Positions 45,656 through 54,690 are shown, counted from the first letter of the stretch. The stretch: 64,000 nt of DNA from Duganella sacchari (GCF_900143065.1 NZ_FRCX01000005.1:310001-374000); one strand, 5' to 3'. A program made the numbers and translations. The notes: generated by a model not told the origin, from the letters alone.

Positions 45656-45677
45656 AAACGCGTGGGCCCGCGCGTTT
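45656..45677 (+). terminator. Hairpin after cargo 2 gene
   Basis: AAACGCG (45656-45662) and CGCGTTT (45671-45677) with loop TGGGCCCG, the same core as after cargo 1 (18 shared bases). Ends in TTT only; it may be a stabilising or processing hairpin inherited by duplication. Confidence 0.55.
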
Positions 45678-45757
45678 CGAGTCGCAGAGCACTCCAGTTC
45701 CTCAACTCCATTATTGCGAGTAGCCGCAAGTGGTCTTTACTGAATGAAGGAATACTT

Positions 45758-46447
45758 ATGCGTCAAATTCCAGATCAAGTTCTTGAATTAATTGCTGGTG
45801 GCGGTTCCAGCGACACCAGCTCGATCCCGAGCGTCACGGTTCCCGGCCCTGGCGGCGGCGGTGGCGGCGGTGGCGGCTGGGACCCGGTCCCATGGGATCC
45901 GTATCCATACAATCCTGGCGGCGGTGGGGGCGGTGGGGGCAATCCGACTGAACCGGACGGTAATTGCCTGCATACCTCGCCGGCACCTGCCAAGACGCCG
46001 GACGGTGTCAGTCTGAACGACCTGCGCACCGCAGTCCAGGTGGTATCCGACACCATGAAAATCATGGGCATCAACCAGTACGAGCGCGGCGCGCTGATTG
46101 TGCGCGGTTCCGATGGCACGCTGCGCTCGACGGAGATCGCCACTGGCGACGAAGACACCAACTCCATCAGCTTTACTTCGCGTCCTGGTGATTCAGTCGT
46201 GGCATGGATACACTCCCACCCACTGAGCGATATCGACCAGCGCTTCCCATCCACTCCGCAGAACTCCGCTAACCATCTTGGCGATACGGGAATGGCGCGC
46301 CAGTTGCTGGCCAATTCGCTCTTCAACCCAGGAATGCTGATGTACATCCTGGATGCGAAAACCCAGCAAGCTTACGAATACACCGCCAGCGGTGGCGATA
46401 AGCGCGCACTGGGTAACAACATCAGCAACGACGTGGTCTGCGGTTAA
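45758..46447 (+). CDS. Exported cargo 3: double-glycine leader, JAMM/DUF4329-like domain
   Basis: 229 residues from the ATG at 45758, supported by GAAGGA; an upstream in-frame ATG at 45662 would bury the leader. Leader MRQIPDQVLELIAGG; spacer WDPVPWDPYPY between Gly runs of 9 and 8. Retains Glu109 (YERGALIVR), His152/His154 (WIHSHP) and Asp176 (LGDTGMARQLL). Cys70 and Cys228. The 5' half is nearly identical to cargo 2 while the domain has diverged, pointing to duplication with diversification. Confidence 0.82.
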   Translation: MRQIPDQVLELIAGGGSSDTSSIPSVTVPGPGGGGGGGGGWDPVPWDPYPYNPGGGGGGGGNPTEPDGNCLHTSPAPAKTPDGVSLNDLRTAVQVVSDTMKIMGINQYERGALIVRGSDGTLRSTEIATGDEDTNSISFTSRPGDSVVAWIHSHPLSDIDQRFPSTPQNSANHLGDTGMARQLLANSLFNPGMLMYILDAKTQQAYEYTASGGDKRALGNNISNDVVCG

Positions 46448-46507
46448 AGCCGTCACGCGCTGATAAAACGGTAGTGCTCCAGGCTGTGCACGGCCTGAAG
46501 CATGCCC

Positions 46508-47551
46508 TTACGGCCAGATGGCCCTCAGTACGGCGGCCAGATGGTAGCCGCCCTGTATCAGCTGCGCCTTGGCGGCGGCGGACGAAGGCACCGGATAATT
46601 GTCCGGAATCGACAGCGGCCAGACGTTATACAGTTCGCCGGTAGTCTTGCTGGTCTGCTGGGCCATGGCGCCCGGCAGCGTATCGGCGTAGGCCAGCTTG
46701 GCCACCACCAGCGTCTGATCCGCCCACTGGTATGGCCAGGTGACGGCGTCGCCGCTATTGGGCGCGACAACAGGATTGTCCGCGATGACCTTCTGCGCGA
46801 ACTGCTCCGGCGTACGCACACCGAGACGGCGGAAGGCGTAGTTCACCACCGTCGTATCCCAGTAAGAGTGGAAGGCGCGCGTGGCTTGCGGCGTGGCCGG
46901 CGCCGGCTTGTCGTCCGGCGGCATCAGCCTGGTGCTGCTGGCCGTCAGGCGGATATCATCCAGCAGCAGATTGTTGCCGCCCTGCGTGGCAAAGACTTCC
47001 TTGTCGTCCAGCTGCTTTTGCGTCGGCACCACGAAACCGCCGTTCTTGCCTACATAGCCTTCGCCCACATGCAGCGGCTGCGCGATATCGCCGGTCAGGT
47101 GGGTCAGCATCAGCAGCGCCTGGCGTGGCGTGAAGTTGTGCGGATTGGTGGTGGCATTGACCTGCCCTTGCAGTACAGCGATGCACTGCTTCAGCGTCTG
47201 CACGATGTCATGATCGGCCGTGCCCACGCCATGGTCTTCGTAATGCGCCAACTGATACGGCACATCGGTGTAGTGATACTCGGCGTGTTTGGGATTGGCG
47301 CTGGTGTAGGCCACCATCTCGTCCGACTGCGGACCGCAGTAAGTACCCTTCACGCAGTCCGCCCAGGTAGCGATGCTGGACAGGCTTTCACCCGGCAGCA
47401 GCAAGGCCTGCACCTGCTTCTCGGCAGCGCTACCCTTGATGAGCTGATCGGCAATCGCGCCCACCGTGCGGTGGCCATCGTTGCCCCAGGCGTGGGCGTT
47501 GAACGATATGAAGGCGCTGCTCAGCGCCAGGATGCATGCAAGCTTGTTCAT
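46508..47551 (-). CDS. S1/P1-type nuclease
   Basis: 347 residues. Signal peptide ending AHA, so the mature N-terminus is WGNDGHRTVG: the N-terminal Trp and His that bind zinc in S1/P1 nucleases. Further zinc ligands are in TWADCVK, HYTDVPY and LTHLTGDIAQPLHVGEGY. Degrades single-stranded DNA/RNA and 3'-nucleotides outside the cytoplasm. Overlaps the phospholipase-D-like gene by 4 bases (ATGA). Last of a three-gene operon for external nucleotide release. Confidence 0.93.
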   Translation of the reverse strand: MNKLACILALSSAFISFNAHAWGNDGHRTVGAIADQLIKGSAAEKQVQALLLPGESLSSIATWADCVKGTYCGPQSDEMVAYTSANPKHAEYHYTDVPYQLAHYEDHGVGTADHDIVQTLKQCIAVLQGQVNATTNPHNFTPRQALLMLTHLTGDIAQPLHVGEGYVGKNGGFVVPTQKQLDDKEVFATQGGNNLLLDDIRLTASSTRLMPPDDKPAPATPQATRAFHSYWDTTVVNYAFRRLGVRTPEQFAQKVIADNPVVAPNSGDAVTWPYQWADQTLVVAKLAYADTLPGAMAQQTSKTTGELYNVWPLSIPDNYPVPSSAAAKAQLIQGGYHLAAVLRAIWP

Positions 47552-48771
47552 TCTGGGCTGCCTTTTGCCGGTTTCGGATATTGTTTGTTGATGTCGAGCG
47601 GCTGCGCATACGACGAGCTCCAGGTCTGCTCCTGCAAGGCCGCCAGACGCTGCGCCATTTTCTCGTTGCGCATCACCACTTCCAGATTGCGCGACAGGTC
47701 CATGTAGCCGCCGGACCAGTTGCTGGTGCCGACCCAGGCGATCTGGTTATCGATCACCATGGTCTTGCTGTGGATGACGCGCGCGAACGGAATGAAGCCG
47801 GTCGACGCCACCGGCAGCGTCACAATGCGGATCTCCACATTGGGCAGCACCGCCAGGCTTTTCAGATAGGCCTGCGCCGGTTTTTCCAGGTTCCAGTTGG
47901 AGACCATCAGCTTGATCTTGACGCCACGGTTGGCAGCGGCGCGCACCGCGTTGTCGATGACTGCGTAGTAAGGACGCGTGCCTTTCGGGCCATAGCTCAG
48001 CGGCGCATAGTCCAGCAGCTGGATGCGGACTTCTTCCTTGGCCTCCGCCAGCAGGGCCGGCAGGCCGGTCTCGGAATCGCCCACGCCGGCAGGGTTGTAC
48101 TGGTTAGGGCTGGACAGCAGGAAGGCATTCTGGTGAATGTCTGCCGTGACGGTCTTCGCATTCAGCGCCGGCGCGGTCTGGCCCTGCGAGGTCAGCGCCT
48201 GCGCGCGCCAGTCCTGGTTGAAGATGGCCAGCACCTGCCCCACCACTTTCGGATCGGTGATGCGCAAGCCGGTTTCGTGGATATGTTCAAACGAGCGCCA
48301 GTCGAAGTTCTGGCTGCCGATATAGGCGGTCGCGCCATCCACCACCAGATACTTGGCGTGAATGATGCCATTGCCGGTCAGCTTGTTGAAGTCGAGGACG
48401 CGGAACTCCATATTCGGGATCGCCTTCAGGCGTTCAATGCTGGGCTGCTCCGACAGATTCACGCCTTTCTGGTCCAGCAGGAAGCGGATCTTCACACCGC
48501 GCTTGCCTGCGGCTTCCAGATGCTCCACCACTTTTTCAAACACGCTGCCAGGCTTGATGACGGCATAGAACTGGCCGATGACGATTTCGCTTTTGGCGTT
48601 GTCAAACAGTTCGGTCCACACTTGCGCGGCACTGCGCAGGTCATCGCTGTGCAGCGGGGTTTCTACCGGTGCAGTTTGCACCAGCTCATAGCCGGGAATG
48701 GCAAATTCGGCATAGGCCGGCGCTGCCAGCACGCTGGCCGCGACCAGCGTGGAAATCAAAATACGACGCAT
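47548..48771 (-). CDS. Exported phospholipase-D-fold protein
   Basis: 407 residues. Signal peptide (MRRILISTLVAASVLAAPAYA). Two HKD motifs: HAKYLVVDG (His138, Lys140, Asp145) followed by GSQNFDWRS, and HSKTMVIDN (around residue 340) followed by GTSNWSGG, so both half-sites are complete. Members are phospholipases, cardiolipin synthases or nucleases; flanked by a 5'-nucleotidase and an S1 nuclease, a nuclease role is likely but not proven. Starts 2 bases after the nucleotidase stop. Confidence 0.9.
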   Translation of the reverse strand: MRRILISTLVAASVLAAPAYAEFAIPGYELVQTAPVETPLHSDDLRSAAQVWTELFDNAKSEIVIGQFYAVIKPGSVFEKVVEHLEAAGKRGVKIRFLLDQKGVNLSEQPSIERLKAIPNMEFRVLDFNKLTGNGIIHAKYLVVDGATAYIGSQNFDWRSFEHIHETGLRITDPKVVGQVLAIFNQDWRAQALTSQGQTAPALNAKTVTADIHQNAFLLSSPNQYNPAGVGDSETGLPALLAEAKEEVRIQLLDYAPLSYGPKGTRPYYAVIDNAVRAAANRGVKIKLMVSNWNLEKPAQAYLKSLAVLPNVEIRIVTLPVASTGFIPFARVIHSKTMVIDNQIAWVGTSNWSGGYMDLSRNLEVVMRNEKMAQRLAALQEQTWSSSYAQPLDINKQYPKPAKGSPE

Positions 48772-48773
48772 CT

Positions 48774-50471
48774 TTACTCCTTTTGTATGCTCTTGAAACG
48801 GACGGCTGGCGCGGTGGCGCCGGCAGGCTTGCCGTCCTGGTCGCGCCTGGCCAGATAGCCGGTCAGCGCATCGATATCGCGAATATTGGTCGGCGCGCGG
48901 CCGCTGCCCTTGGTGAAGGTCGGAAAGCCATCGCCGCCTTCGGCCAGGAAGTTATTGGTGATGACGCGGTAAGACGCATCCATCTCCAGCGGCACGCCAT
49001 TCAGCTTGACGCTGCCCGGCACGATTTTGTGGCCCTCGGGCTGCGCCGCATCCCACTCGTACGAAAAGCCGTCCGACACTTGCAGGAAGCCGCGCGCGGT
49101 GGCGCGTCCTCCCATCCATTGCTCTTCCAGCAGCTGCACGACCTGCGCGCCGCGCAGATTCATGGCAATCAGGGTATTCCCAAACGGCAGCACGGCCAGG
49201 GCCTGGCCCAGCGTCACATGGTTGCCGCCCAGCGTCTCCAGGTCCTGGCGGATGCCGCCGGGATTTTGCAGCGCAATCTGGCCGCCGAAAGAACGCCCCG
49301 CGTACAGCATGGAGTCCGCGACCAAATCGCCCAATGCCGACTCGCGGTCATGGTGCTTCTCGCGCTTGATGCCGGAGACAGCCAGCCTGGCCACCGGTTT
49401 CGCCAGCGCGGCGTTGCTGCACTGGCGCGCCTTGTCGATATAGGCCGTCAGCACGGGATCGGCTGGCCAGGCGCCCGGCACCATCACCTCCTGACCCGCA
49501 CTGACGCTGCGTACCGTGTTGGTATTGGTGTCCACCGTGAGCTTGATGCGGCCGAGCACATGGCCGCCCATGTCGGACTGCGTCACCATGCGGCCATCCA
49601 CCTTGCACAGATAGCCTTGGTGCGAATGGCCGCTGACCACCACGCGAATCGCCGGATCCAGACGCTTGACCACGTCCACAATCGGCCCTTTGAGATTGGC
49701 GCAGTCCTGCTGGTCGAATTTATCGGTGGTGCGCCCGCCCTGATGGATCAGCACCACAAACACGCCGACGCCCTGCTGGCGCAATTCCGGCAACTGGCGG
49801 TTGATGGCGTCCGCTTCATCGATGAACTCCAGGCCGGCAATGCCCGACGCCAGCGACGATTCCGCCGTATCGCGCAGCACCGTGCCGATAAAGGCCACCT
49901 TGACGCCATGCGCGGTCTCGATTTTGTAGGCCGGCAGCACCGGCTTGCGCGTCACCATGTCGATCACGTTGGCGGCCAGGTACTGGAACTGCGCGCCCTT
50001 GTATGGGCCGTCAAACTGGCAGGCCTTGTCCGCGCGCGGCGACACGCAGCCGCCCTTCTGCTGGCGCAGCAGCTCGATGCGGCCCTGGTCGAATTCGTGA
50101 TTGCCCACCGAGGTGGCGCGCAGGCCAAGCAGGTTGAGGGCGCCGATGGTCGGCTCATCCGCCCACATCGACGAGATCGCGGGACTGGCGCCAATCAGAT
50201 CGCCGGCGCCGACCAGCAGCAGCTCCGGGTCCTGCTTGCGCCACGCTTGCAGCGCCGCGCCCAGCGTATCGATGCCGCCGGCCTGGATGTTGCGCTCACC
50301 GCCGCCGGCTGCGCTGTCCCAGCTGAATTTGCTGGCTTCCAGGTTGCCGTGTAAATCGTTCAGTGTCACCAGCTGCACTTCCGCCACACCGGGCGGCAAG
50401 GATGGGGCGCGCTGCAGCCATGCGCAGCCTGCCAGTGCTGTCACCGCCACCAGGCTCAGATATTTTTTCAT
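48774..50471 (-). CDS. 5'-nucleotidase/UshA-type lipoprotein
   Basis: 565 residues. Lipoprotein signal with lipobox LAGC. Metallophosphatase domain: LVTLNDLHGNLEAS, GAGDLIGASP, SVGNHEFDQGR, VVSGHSHQGYL; C-terminal 5'-nucleotidase domain with ALQNPGGIRQDLE and EGGDGFPTF. Hydrolyses nucleotides (and possibly UDP-sugars) to nucleosides and phosphate in the periplasm. First gene of the operon with the phospholipase-D-like and S1/P1 nuclease genes; its product nucleosides match the importer at 27-32 kb. Confidence 0.94.
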   Translation of the reverse strand: MKKYLSLVAVTALAGCAWLQRAPSLPPGVAEVQLVTLNDLHGNLEASKFSWDSAAGGGERNIQAGGIDTLGAALQAWRKQDPELLLVGAGDLIGASPAISSMWADEPTIGALNLLGLRATSVGNHEFDQGRIELLRQQKGGCVSPRADKACQFDGPYKGAQFQYLAANVIDMVTRKPVLPAYKIETAHGVKVAFIGTVLRDTAESSLASGIAGLEFIDEADAINRQLPELRQQGVGVFVVLIHQGGRTTDKFDQQDCANLKGPIVDVVKRLDPAIRVVVSGHSHQGYLCKVDGRMVTQSDMGGHVLGRIKLTVDTNTNTVRSVSAGQEVMVPGAWPADPVLTAYIDKARQCSNAALAKPVARLAVSGIKREKHHDRESALGDLVADSMLYAGRSFGGQIALQNPGGIRQDLETLGGNHVTLGQALAVLPFGNTLIAMNLRGAQVVQLLEEQWMGGRATARGFLQVSDGFSYEWDAAQPEGHKIVPGSVKLNGVPLEMDASYRVITNNFLAEGGDGFPTFTKGSGRAPTNIRDIDALTGYLARRDQDGKPAGATAPAVRFKSIQKE

Positions 50472-50551
50472 TGCGAACTAACTGGGTTGGAATCGAATAT
50501 TGTACAGCGCAACGCCGCCTTCAAAAATGCCAGGCAGACTACGTTACAAAT

Positions 50552-50585
50552 AAAAAAAACGGCTGATGTTGCCATCAGCCGTTTT
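50552..50585 (-). terminator. Intrinsic terminator after the large TonB receptor gene
   Basis: ACGGCTGATG (50559-50568) and CATCAGCCGT (50573-50582), 10-base perfect stem with loop TTGC; the minus strand then reads TTTTTTT. TTTT on the other side makes it usable in both directions, although the downstream nucleotidase gene is on the same strand. Confidence 0.85.
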
Positions 50586-50619
50586 CTGTCATGTGTGGTT
50601 CAGACCAGTCTTGTCGAGA

Positions 50620-53600
50620 TTAGAACTCGTACTTGACGGTAGCCTGGATCGCCCACTGCGATTCGCCTTTGACTTGACGTACGTCCAGGGCTTCAACGGT
50701 GTCACGTACTTTGTAGACGTAACGGCCAGCCGAATCCAGACCAACGTAGTCGACGAAGCTACGTGCTTGCGCACCAGCAGCCTGGAAGCCCACTTCGTTG
50801 ATACGGCCCCAACGCTTGTTCAGCAGGTTGCCGAAGTTGAAGATGTCCAGCGAGAACGAACCTTTGTGACCTTTGAAGAAGCCTGGGAATTCCTGGGCAA
50901 TACGCAGGTCGAAGGTGTTGGTCCATGGCGAGAAGTCGGTGTTACGGCCGACAACGCCGCCAGCAGCTTTTTTCAGCACTGGGTTGGCATTGACGATCGA
51001 CCAGAACTTGTCTTCGTTAGCATGGTTGGTCGCGGTATCGCCAGAGAACACGACCTGGCCCGAACCTGGCGCCGAAGGGATGTACATCAGGTCATTACCG
51101 GACAGGCCGTCACCGTTCAAGTCATTGTTGATGGTCCAGCTGTATGGCTTACCGGTACGGCCTTCGTAGAACATGCCGAAGGTGGTTTTGTAGGTACCGA
51201 AGAAGCGTTTCTGGAAGTTGATCAGCGCGTTGACGCGGTCTTTCACCAGGTAGCCCGAGTTGGCGGCGACTTCTTCGTTCGGGTTGAGTACCGAGCGGCC
51301 CGAGAAGTTCGAGCTCGAAGTCGACGAGGTCAGTGGCGACACTTCGCGTGCTTCGGTGTACGAGTAAGCTACCGACCACTGGATGCCGTTGGTCATTGGA
51401 CGGCTCAGGGAGGCGGTGATCACGTTGCTGCCGCCCTGATGGGTACCGGTGGCAACCAGCACGTTGTTGTAGGCTGGGTTGCTGCCTGCCTTGTTACGTG
51501 CCGGGGTGGTGCCGGTGGTGCCGCAGACGCCGCCGGTGGTCACGAACGAACCCGTCGACTGCCAGCAAGCGGTGTTGTAGCCGCCCGAGGTGTAGTACAG
51601 TTCGCGGCCATCGGTACCGATCTTGGTGGCTTTGCCCAGGTTCATATTCTGGTAGTAGATACCGTCTTTAACCTGGGTTTTCAGCACTTCCAGGCCCAGC
51701 ACCATGCCATACCATGGCAGTTCGGTGTCAAACGCGATATTGCCTTTCCAGACCGAAGGCTGTTTCAGGCCAGGCGCCAGGGCGTCGACGTTGATCTGCG
51801 CCGAGCTGGTGCCGCCGCTCAGGACGGTAGGCTGCTTGGTGATGTCCGGGGTGAAGGTGCCACCAACCGAAGGGCAAGCCTTGGTCGACGAGTTGCAGCT
51901 GATGCTGGAAGTCGCCACGCCAGGGTTCGAGAACGGGTTGGACAGCCATACGGTCGCTGCCGCGCCCTGGAACAGGCCAACACCGCCACGTACCTGGGTT
52001 GGCAGTTCGCGGTCCAGTTTGTAGTTGAAGCCGGCGCGCGGCTGCCATACGTTCTGGCCATCGAAGGTCTGGGTGTTGTCGATGCCGAAGCCGCCGGTCT
52101 GACGGCCGTTGGCGTCGACCGGACCAACCGGTGCAGCCACCAGCACGTTACGCAGTGGACGGTCGCCCATGCGGGTCGCATCCAGACGCAGACCGTAGCT
52201 CACGGTCAGGTTGTTGTTGACGGTCCAGGTGTCCTGTACGAAGGCGCCCAGGTTCTTCATGCTGAAGTTCGATACTGCCTGGTCCAGCGAGTAGCCCGAA
52301 TTCGGGGTCTGCACGGTGTACGACGATGGACGGCCGATGCGGAAGTTTTCCAGCACGGCAGCCTGCATGTCAGCGTTGCTCAGCTTGCTGCAATCAGCCA
52401 GGTTGCCGCCGCCCAGGAAGGCGTAGTTCCAGTTCTGGACGCACGAGAAGGTGTAGTTGCCCCAGATGTTTTGCAGGAAGGCGTTGTACACGTCGTTCTT
52501 GCTGTAGTCGCCGCCGAACTTGATTTCGTGGTCGCCGATGCTCCAGTTGGCGCCCAGGTAGGCGTCCTTGGTTTTGGTGCCCAGGATGTTGCGCTGACGG
52601 CTGTTGTCGGTACCGAACGACAGGGTACGCGAGGTGGTCGGCACGGAAGCCGGGGTGCCTGGCGCGTTGTTACCGGTGAACGACAGGTTGATCAGCGGCA
52701 GGGTCGAGTTCAGCGCAGGAACGCTGTCGTAGTCGCGCGAGGAGATTTTGAACTCGGTCGAGAAGTTCGGGCTCCAGTCAGCAGTCCACTGGCCAACCAG
52801 GGTCTCGATGGTTTTACCTTGCGAGAACCATTCCGAATTCAGCGACAGGCCGGTGGCGCTCATGCCGGTGAATTGTGGTTCTGCCTGTTTGGTCTTCGAG
52901 TAACGCACCATGGCGCGGTGGTTGTCGTTGATGTTCCAGTCCAGTTTCACCAGGCTGTCATCCACGGTCAGCTGCGAACCGGCGGTCAGGGTCGAGTCGC
53001 CGATGTTGACGCCGTAGGTGTTCTTGGCGATGTCTTGCGCCGCGCTGATGGCCGACGGGTTGATACCGACGTTGGTGTAACCGCTGCCGATCGGGCCGAA
53101 GGACGGCGCGTTACGGGTCGATTCCAGTTTTTCGTAGGCCGCGAAGATGAACAGCTTGTCCTTGATCAGCGGGCCGCCAACGGTCGCACCCTTGGTGGTT
53201 TCCTTGAACGGTGCTGGTGCGGTGTAGGTGTCGTTCGACGCGTTGTAGCGGTCGCCAGCCAGGCGGTCGTTACGGAACACGTAGTAGACATTACCCTTGA
53301 CGGTGTTGGTACCCGACTTGGTCACGGCGTTGATGTTGCCGCCGGTGTAGCCCTTCTGGGTGACGTCGTAGTTGGCCACGTTGACCTGCACCGACTGGAT
53401 CGCTTCGATCGAGATCGGCTGCTTGGCGGTCGGGCTGCCGTTCGATTCCAGACCGAAGGTGTCATTCACGGCCACGCCGTCAATAGTCAGCGAGTTGTAA
53501 CGCGAGTTCTGGCCGGCTACGGACATTTCGCCGCGCTCTTTGTCGGTCTGCGAAACGCGTGGGTCCGAACGGGCATAGTCTTGCAGGTTACGGTTGATCG

Positions 53601-54057
53601 AACCCTGGATCGCCAGTTCGGTCGCGGTGATGCTGGTGCCGGCGCCCATGTTCGATTTCGAGAAGCGTTCCGAGCGGCTAGCAGAGCCTGCTACGGTCAC
53701 GGTTTGCATGACGGGACCCAGGGTCGCGTCCACGGTGGCGGTTTCCGCCAGCTGGGTGAACACGTTCTCACGGGTTTCGGTCACGCCATCTTTGGTGATG
53801 GTGATAGTGAATGGACCACCGGTACGCAGACCACGTTGTACATAACGGCCTTCGGCGTCGGTAACAACAGTGCTGACCGTGCCAGATTCAACGTGGGTGA
53901 TGGTGACAGTCGCGCCGGAGGCTGGTTTGCCATCGGTCACGGAAATGCGGCCACCAATCGCCGAGGTGGTGTTCTGTGCAAAGGCCGGTGCTGCCGCTAG
54001 CGCGATAGACAGGCTGAGCGCAATTTGCGTCAGCTTGAGCCGTTTATGATTGATCAT
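50620..54057 (-). CDS. Oar-like TonB-dependent receptor with carboxypeptidase-regulatory domain
   Basis: 1145 residues. Signal peptide (ALSLSIALAAAPAFAQ), then an Ig-like carboxypeptidase-regulatory domain (GGRISVTDGKPASGATVTIT ... RYVQRGLRTGGPFTITI), plug (NLQDYARSDPRVSQTDKERG, SRYNSLTIDGVAVND) and a very large barrel ending VKYEF. This is the Oar/SusC-like class handling large substrates such as proteins, peptides or polymers. It is followed by a terminator and then by the nucleotidase-nuclease operon; whether it imports nucleic-acid fragments is unknown. Confidence 0.92.
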   Translation of the reverse strand: MINHKRLKLTQIALSLSIALAAAPAFAQNTTSAIGGRISVTDGKPASGATVTITHVESGTVSTVVTDAEGRYVQRGLRTGGPFTITITKDGVTETRENVFTQLAETATVDATLGPVMQTVTVAGSASRSERFSKSNMGAGTSITATELAIQGSINRNLQDYARSDPRVSQTDKERGEMSVAGQNSRYNSLTIDGVAVNDTFGLESNGSPTAKQPISIEAIQSVQVNVANYDVTQKGYTGGNINAVTKSGTNTVKGNVYYVFRNDRLAGDRYNASNDTYTAPAPFKETTKGATVGGPLIKDKLFIFAAYEKLESTRNAPSFGPIGSGYTNVGINPSAISAAQDIAKNTYGVNIGDSTLTAGSQLTVDDSLVKLDWNINDNHRAMVRYSKTKQAEPQFTGMSATGLSLNSEWFSQGKTIETLVGQWTADWSPNFSTEFKISSRDYDSVPALNSTLPLINLSFTGNNAPGTPASVPTTSRTLSFGTDNSRQRNILGTKTKDAYLGANWSIGDHEIKFGGDYSKNDVYNAFLQNIWGNYTFSCVQNWNYAFLGGGNLADCSKLSNADMQAAVLENFRIGRPSSYTVQTPNSGYSLDQAVSNFSMKNLGAFVQDTWTVNNNLTVSYGLRLDATRMGDRPLRNVLVAAPVGPVDANGRQTGGFGIDNTQTFDGQNVWQPRAGFNYKLDRELPTQVRGGVGLFQGAAATVWLSNPFSNPGVATSSISCNSSTKACPSVGGTFTPDITKQPTVLSGGTSSAQINVDALAPGLKQPSVWKGNIAFDTELPWYGMVLGLEVLKTQVKDGIYYQNMNLGKATKIGTDGRELYYTSGGYNTACWQSTGSFVTTGGVCGTTGTTPARNKAGSNPAYNNVLVATGTHQGGSNVITASLSRPMTNGIQWSVAYSYTEAREVSPLTSSTSSSNFSGRSVLNPNEEVAANSGYLVKDRVNALINFQKRFFGTYKTTFGMFYEGRTGKPYSWTINNDLNGDGLSGNDLMYIPSAPGSGQVVFSGDTATNHANEDKFWSIVNANPVLKKAAGGVVGRNTDFSPWTNTFDLRIAQEFPGFFKGHKGSFSLDIFNFGNLLNKRWGRINEVGFQAAGAQARSFVDYVGLDSAGRYVYKVRDTVEALDVRQVKGESQWAIQATVKYEF

Positions 54058-54660
54058 TGTATAACCCCAAAAAAGACTAAATTAACTAATAGTTATATGA
54101 AACCCTTGCGGATAGCAGGTATTCCCTCTTACTTTTGCTGCAACTGGTCTGGCCGTTATATTTCCCGGCGTGCCAAGGGCAGCGGGTGAGTGTAACGACC
54201 GAATATGTCATGACGATGACGCGTTTATGACAACTTTGTGACATAAACCCACGCATCTTGCGCGCCGCGTCATCCGCAATACTTACGAATTCTGGACTAT
54301 AGAGAAAGCAATAAACTTGCTTTTTTGGATCATTTCCCGAACTATGCCATTAAGGAAAAATACGTGACAAATACGTTTTAGCTTAGGAATTCAGACGATA
54401 AACGTATAAATAAGTCATACTTAGGTCATAAAAAAATGCCCTTCATGCCAGCCTGATAATAAGCAGGCGGAATTATATGCCACGCAGCGCAGCATGAATT
54501 CCTTTCATTGCCAAATGCACAAAAAGACCGAGTGTGGCCACTAAATATTGTGGCGCAAAGACAACAGCATGAACAAGAAAACTCTTGCTTTTGATAATTA
54601 CTATGTTTTATGACAACCACAGCGTGGTCGTTAAAAGGTGGGATAGTTTGTAACAAAGCG
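54058..54660. promoter_or_regulatory. Long AT-rich upstream region of the Oar-like receptor
   Basis: About 600 bases without a convincing gene. Visible: palindrome TAACTA-A-TAGTTA (54083-54095) 26 bases before the receptor start; a looser dyad GTTTATG (54223-54229) with CATAAAC (54242-54248); and a second TTTATGACAAC copy near 54607. These may be regulator sites. A short minus-strand open frame (54426-54683) is Cys-rich without any family pattern and is rejected as a gene. Confidence 0.5.
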
Positions 54661-54690
54661 GCGATGTGTGGCATGCATCCCACACATCGC
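54661..54690 (-). terminator. Hairpin after the adenosine deaminase gene
   Basis: GCGATGTGTGG (54661-54671) and CCACACATCGC (54680-54690), 11-base perfect stem; in the minus direction followed by CGCTTTGTTAC. It lies just past the stop at 54708 and probably ends the puuE-xdh-guaD-ada transcript. Confidence 0.65.

Noticed and set aside
46448..46507. Terminator after cargo 3
   Set aside because: Only a weak 5-base stem (CAGGC/GCCTG) without T-run; not enough to call.
54426..54683. Cys-rich 85-residue minus-strand frame after the adenosine deaminase gene
   Set aside because: Composition and lack of recognisable motif suggest chance; overlaps the terminator hairpin.
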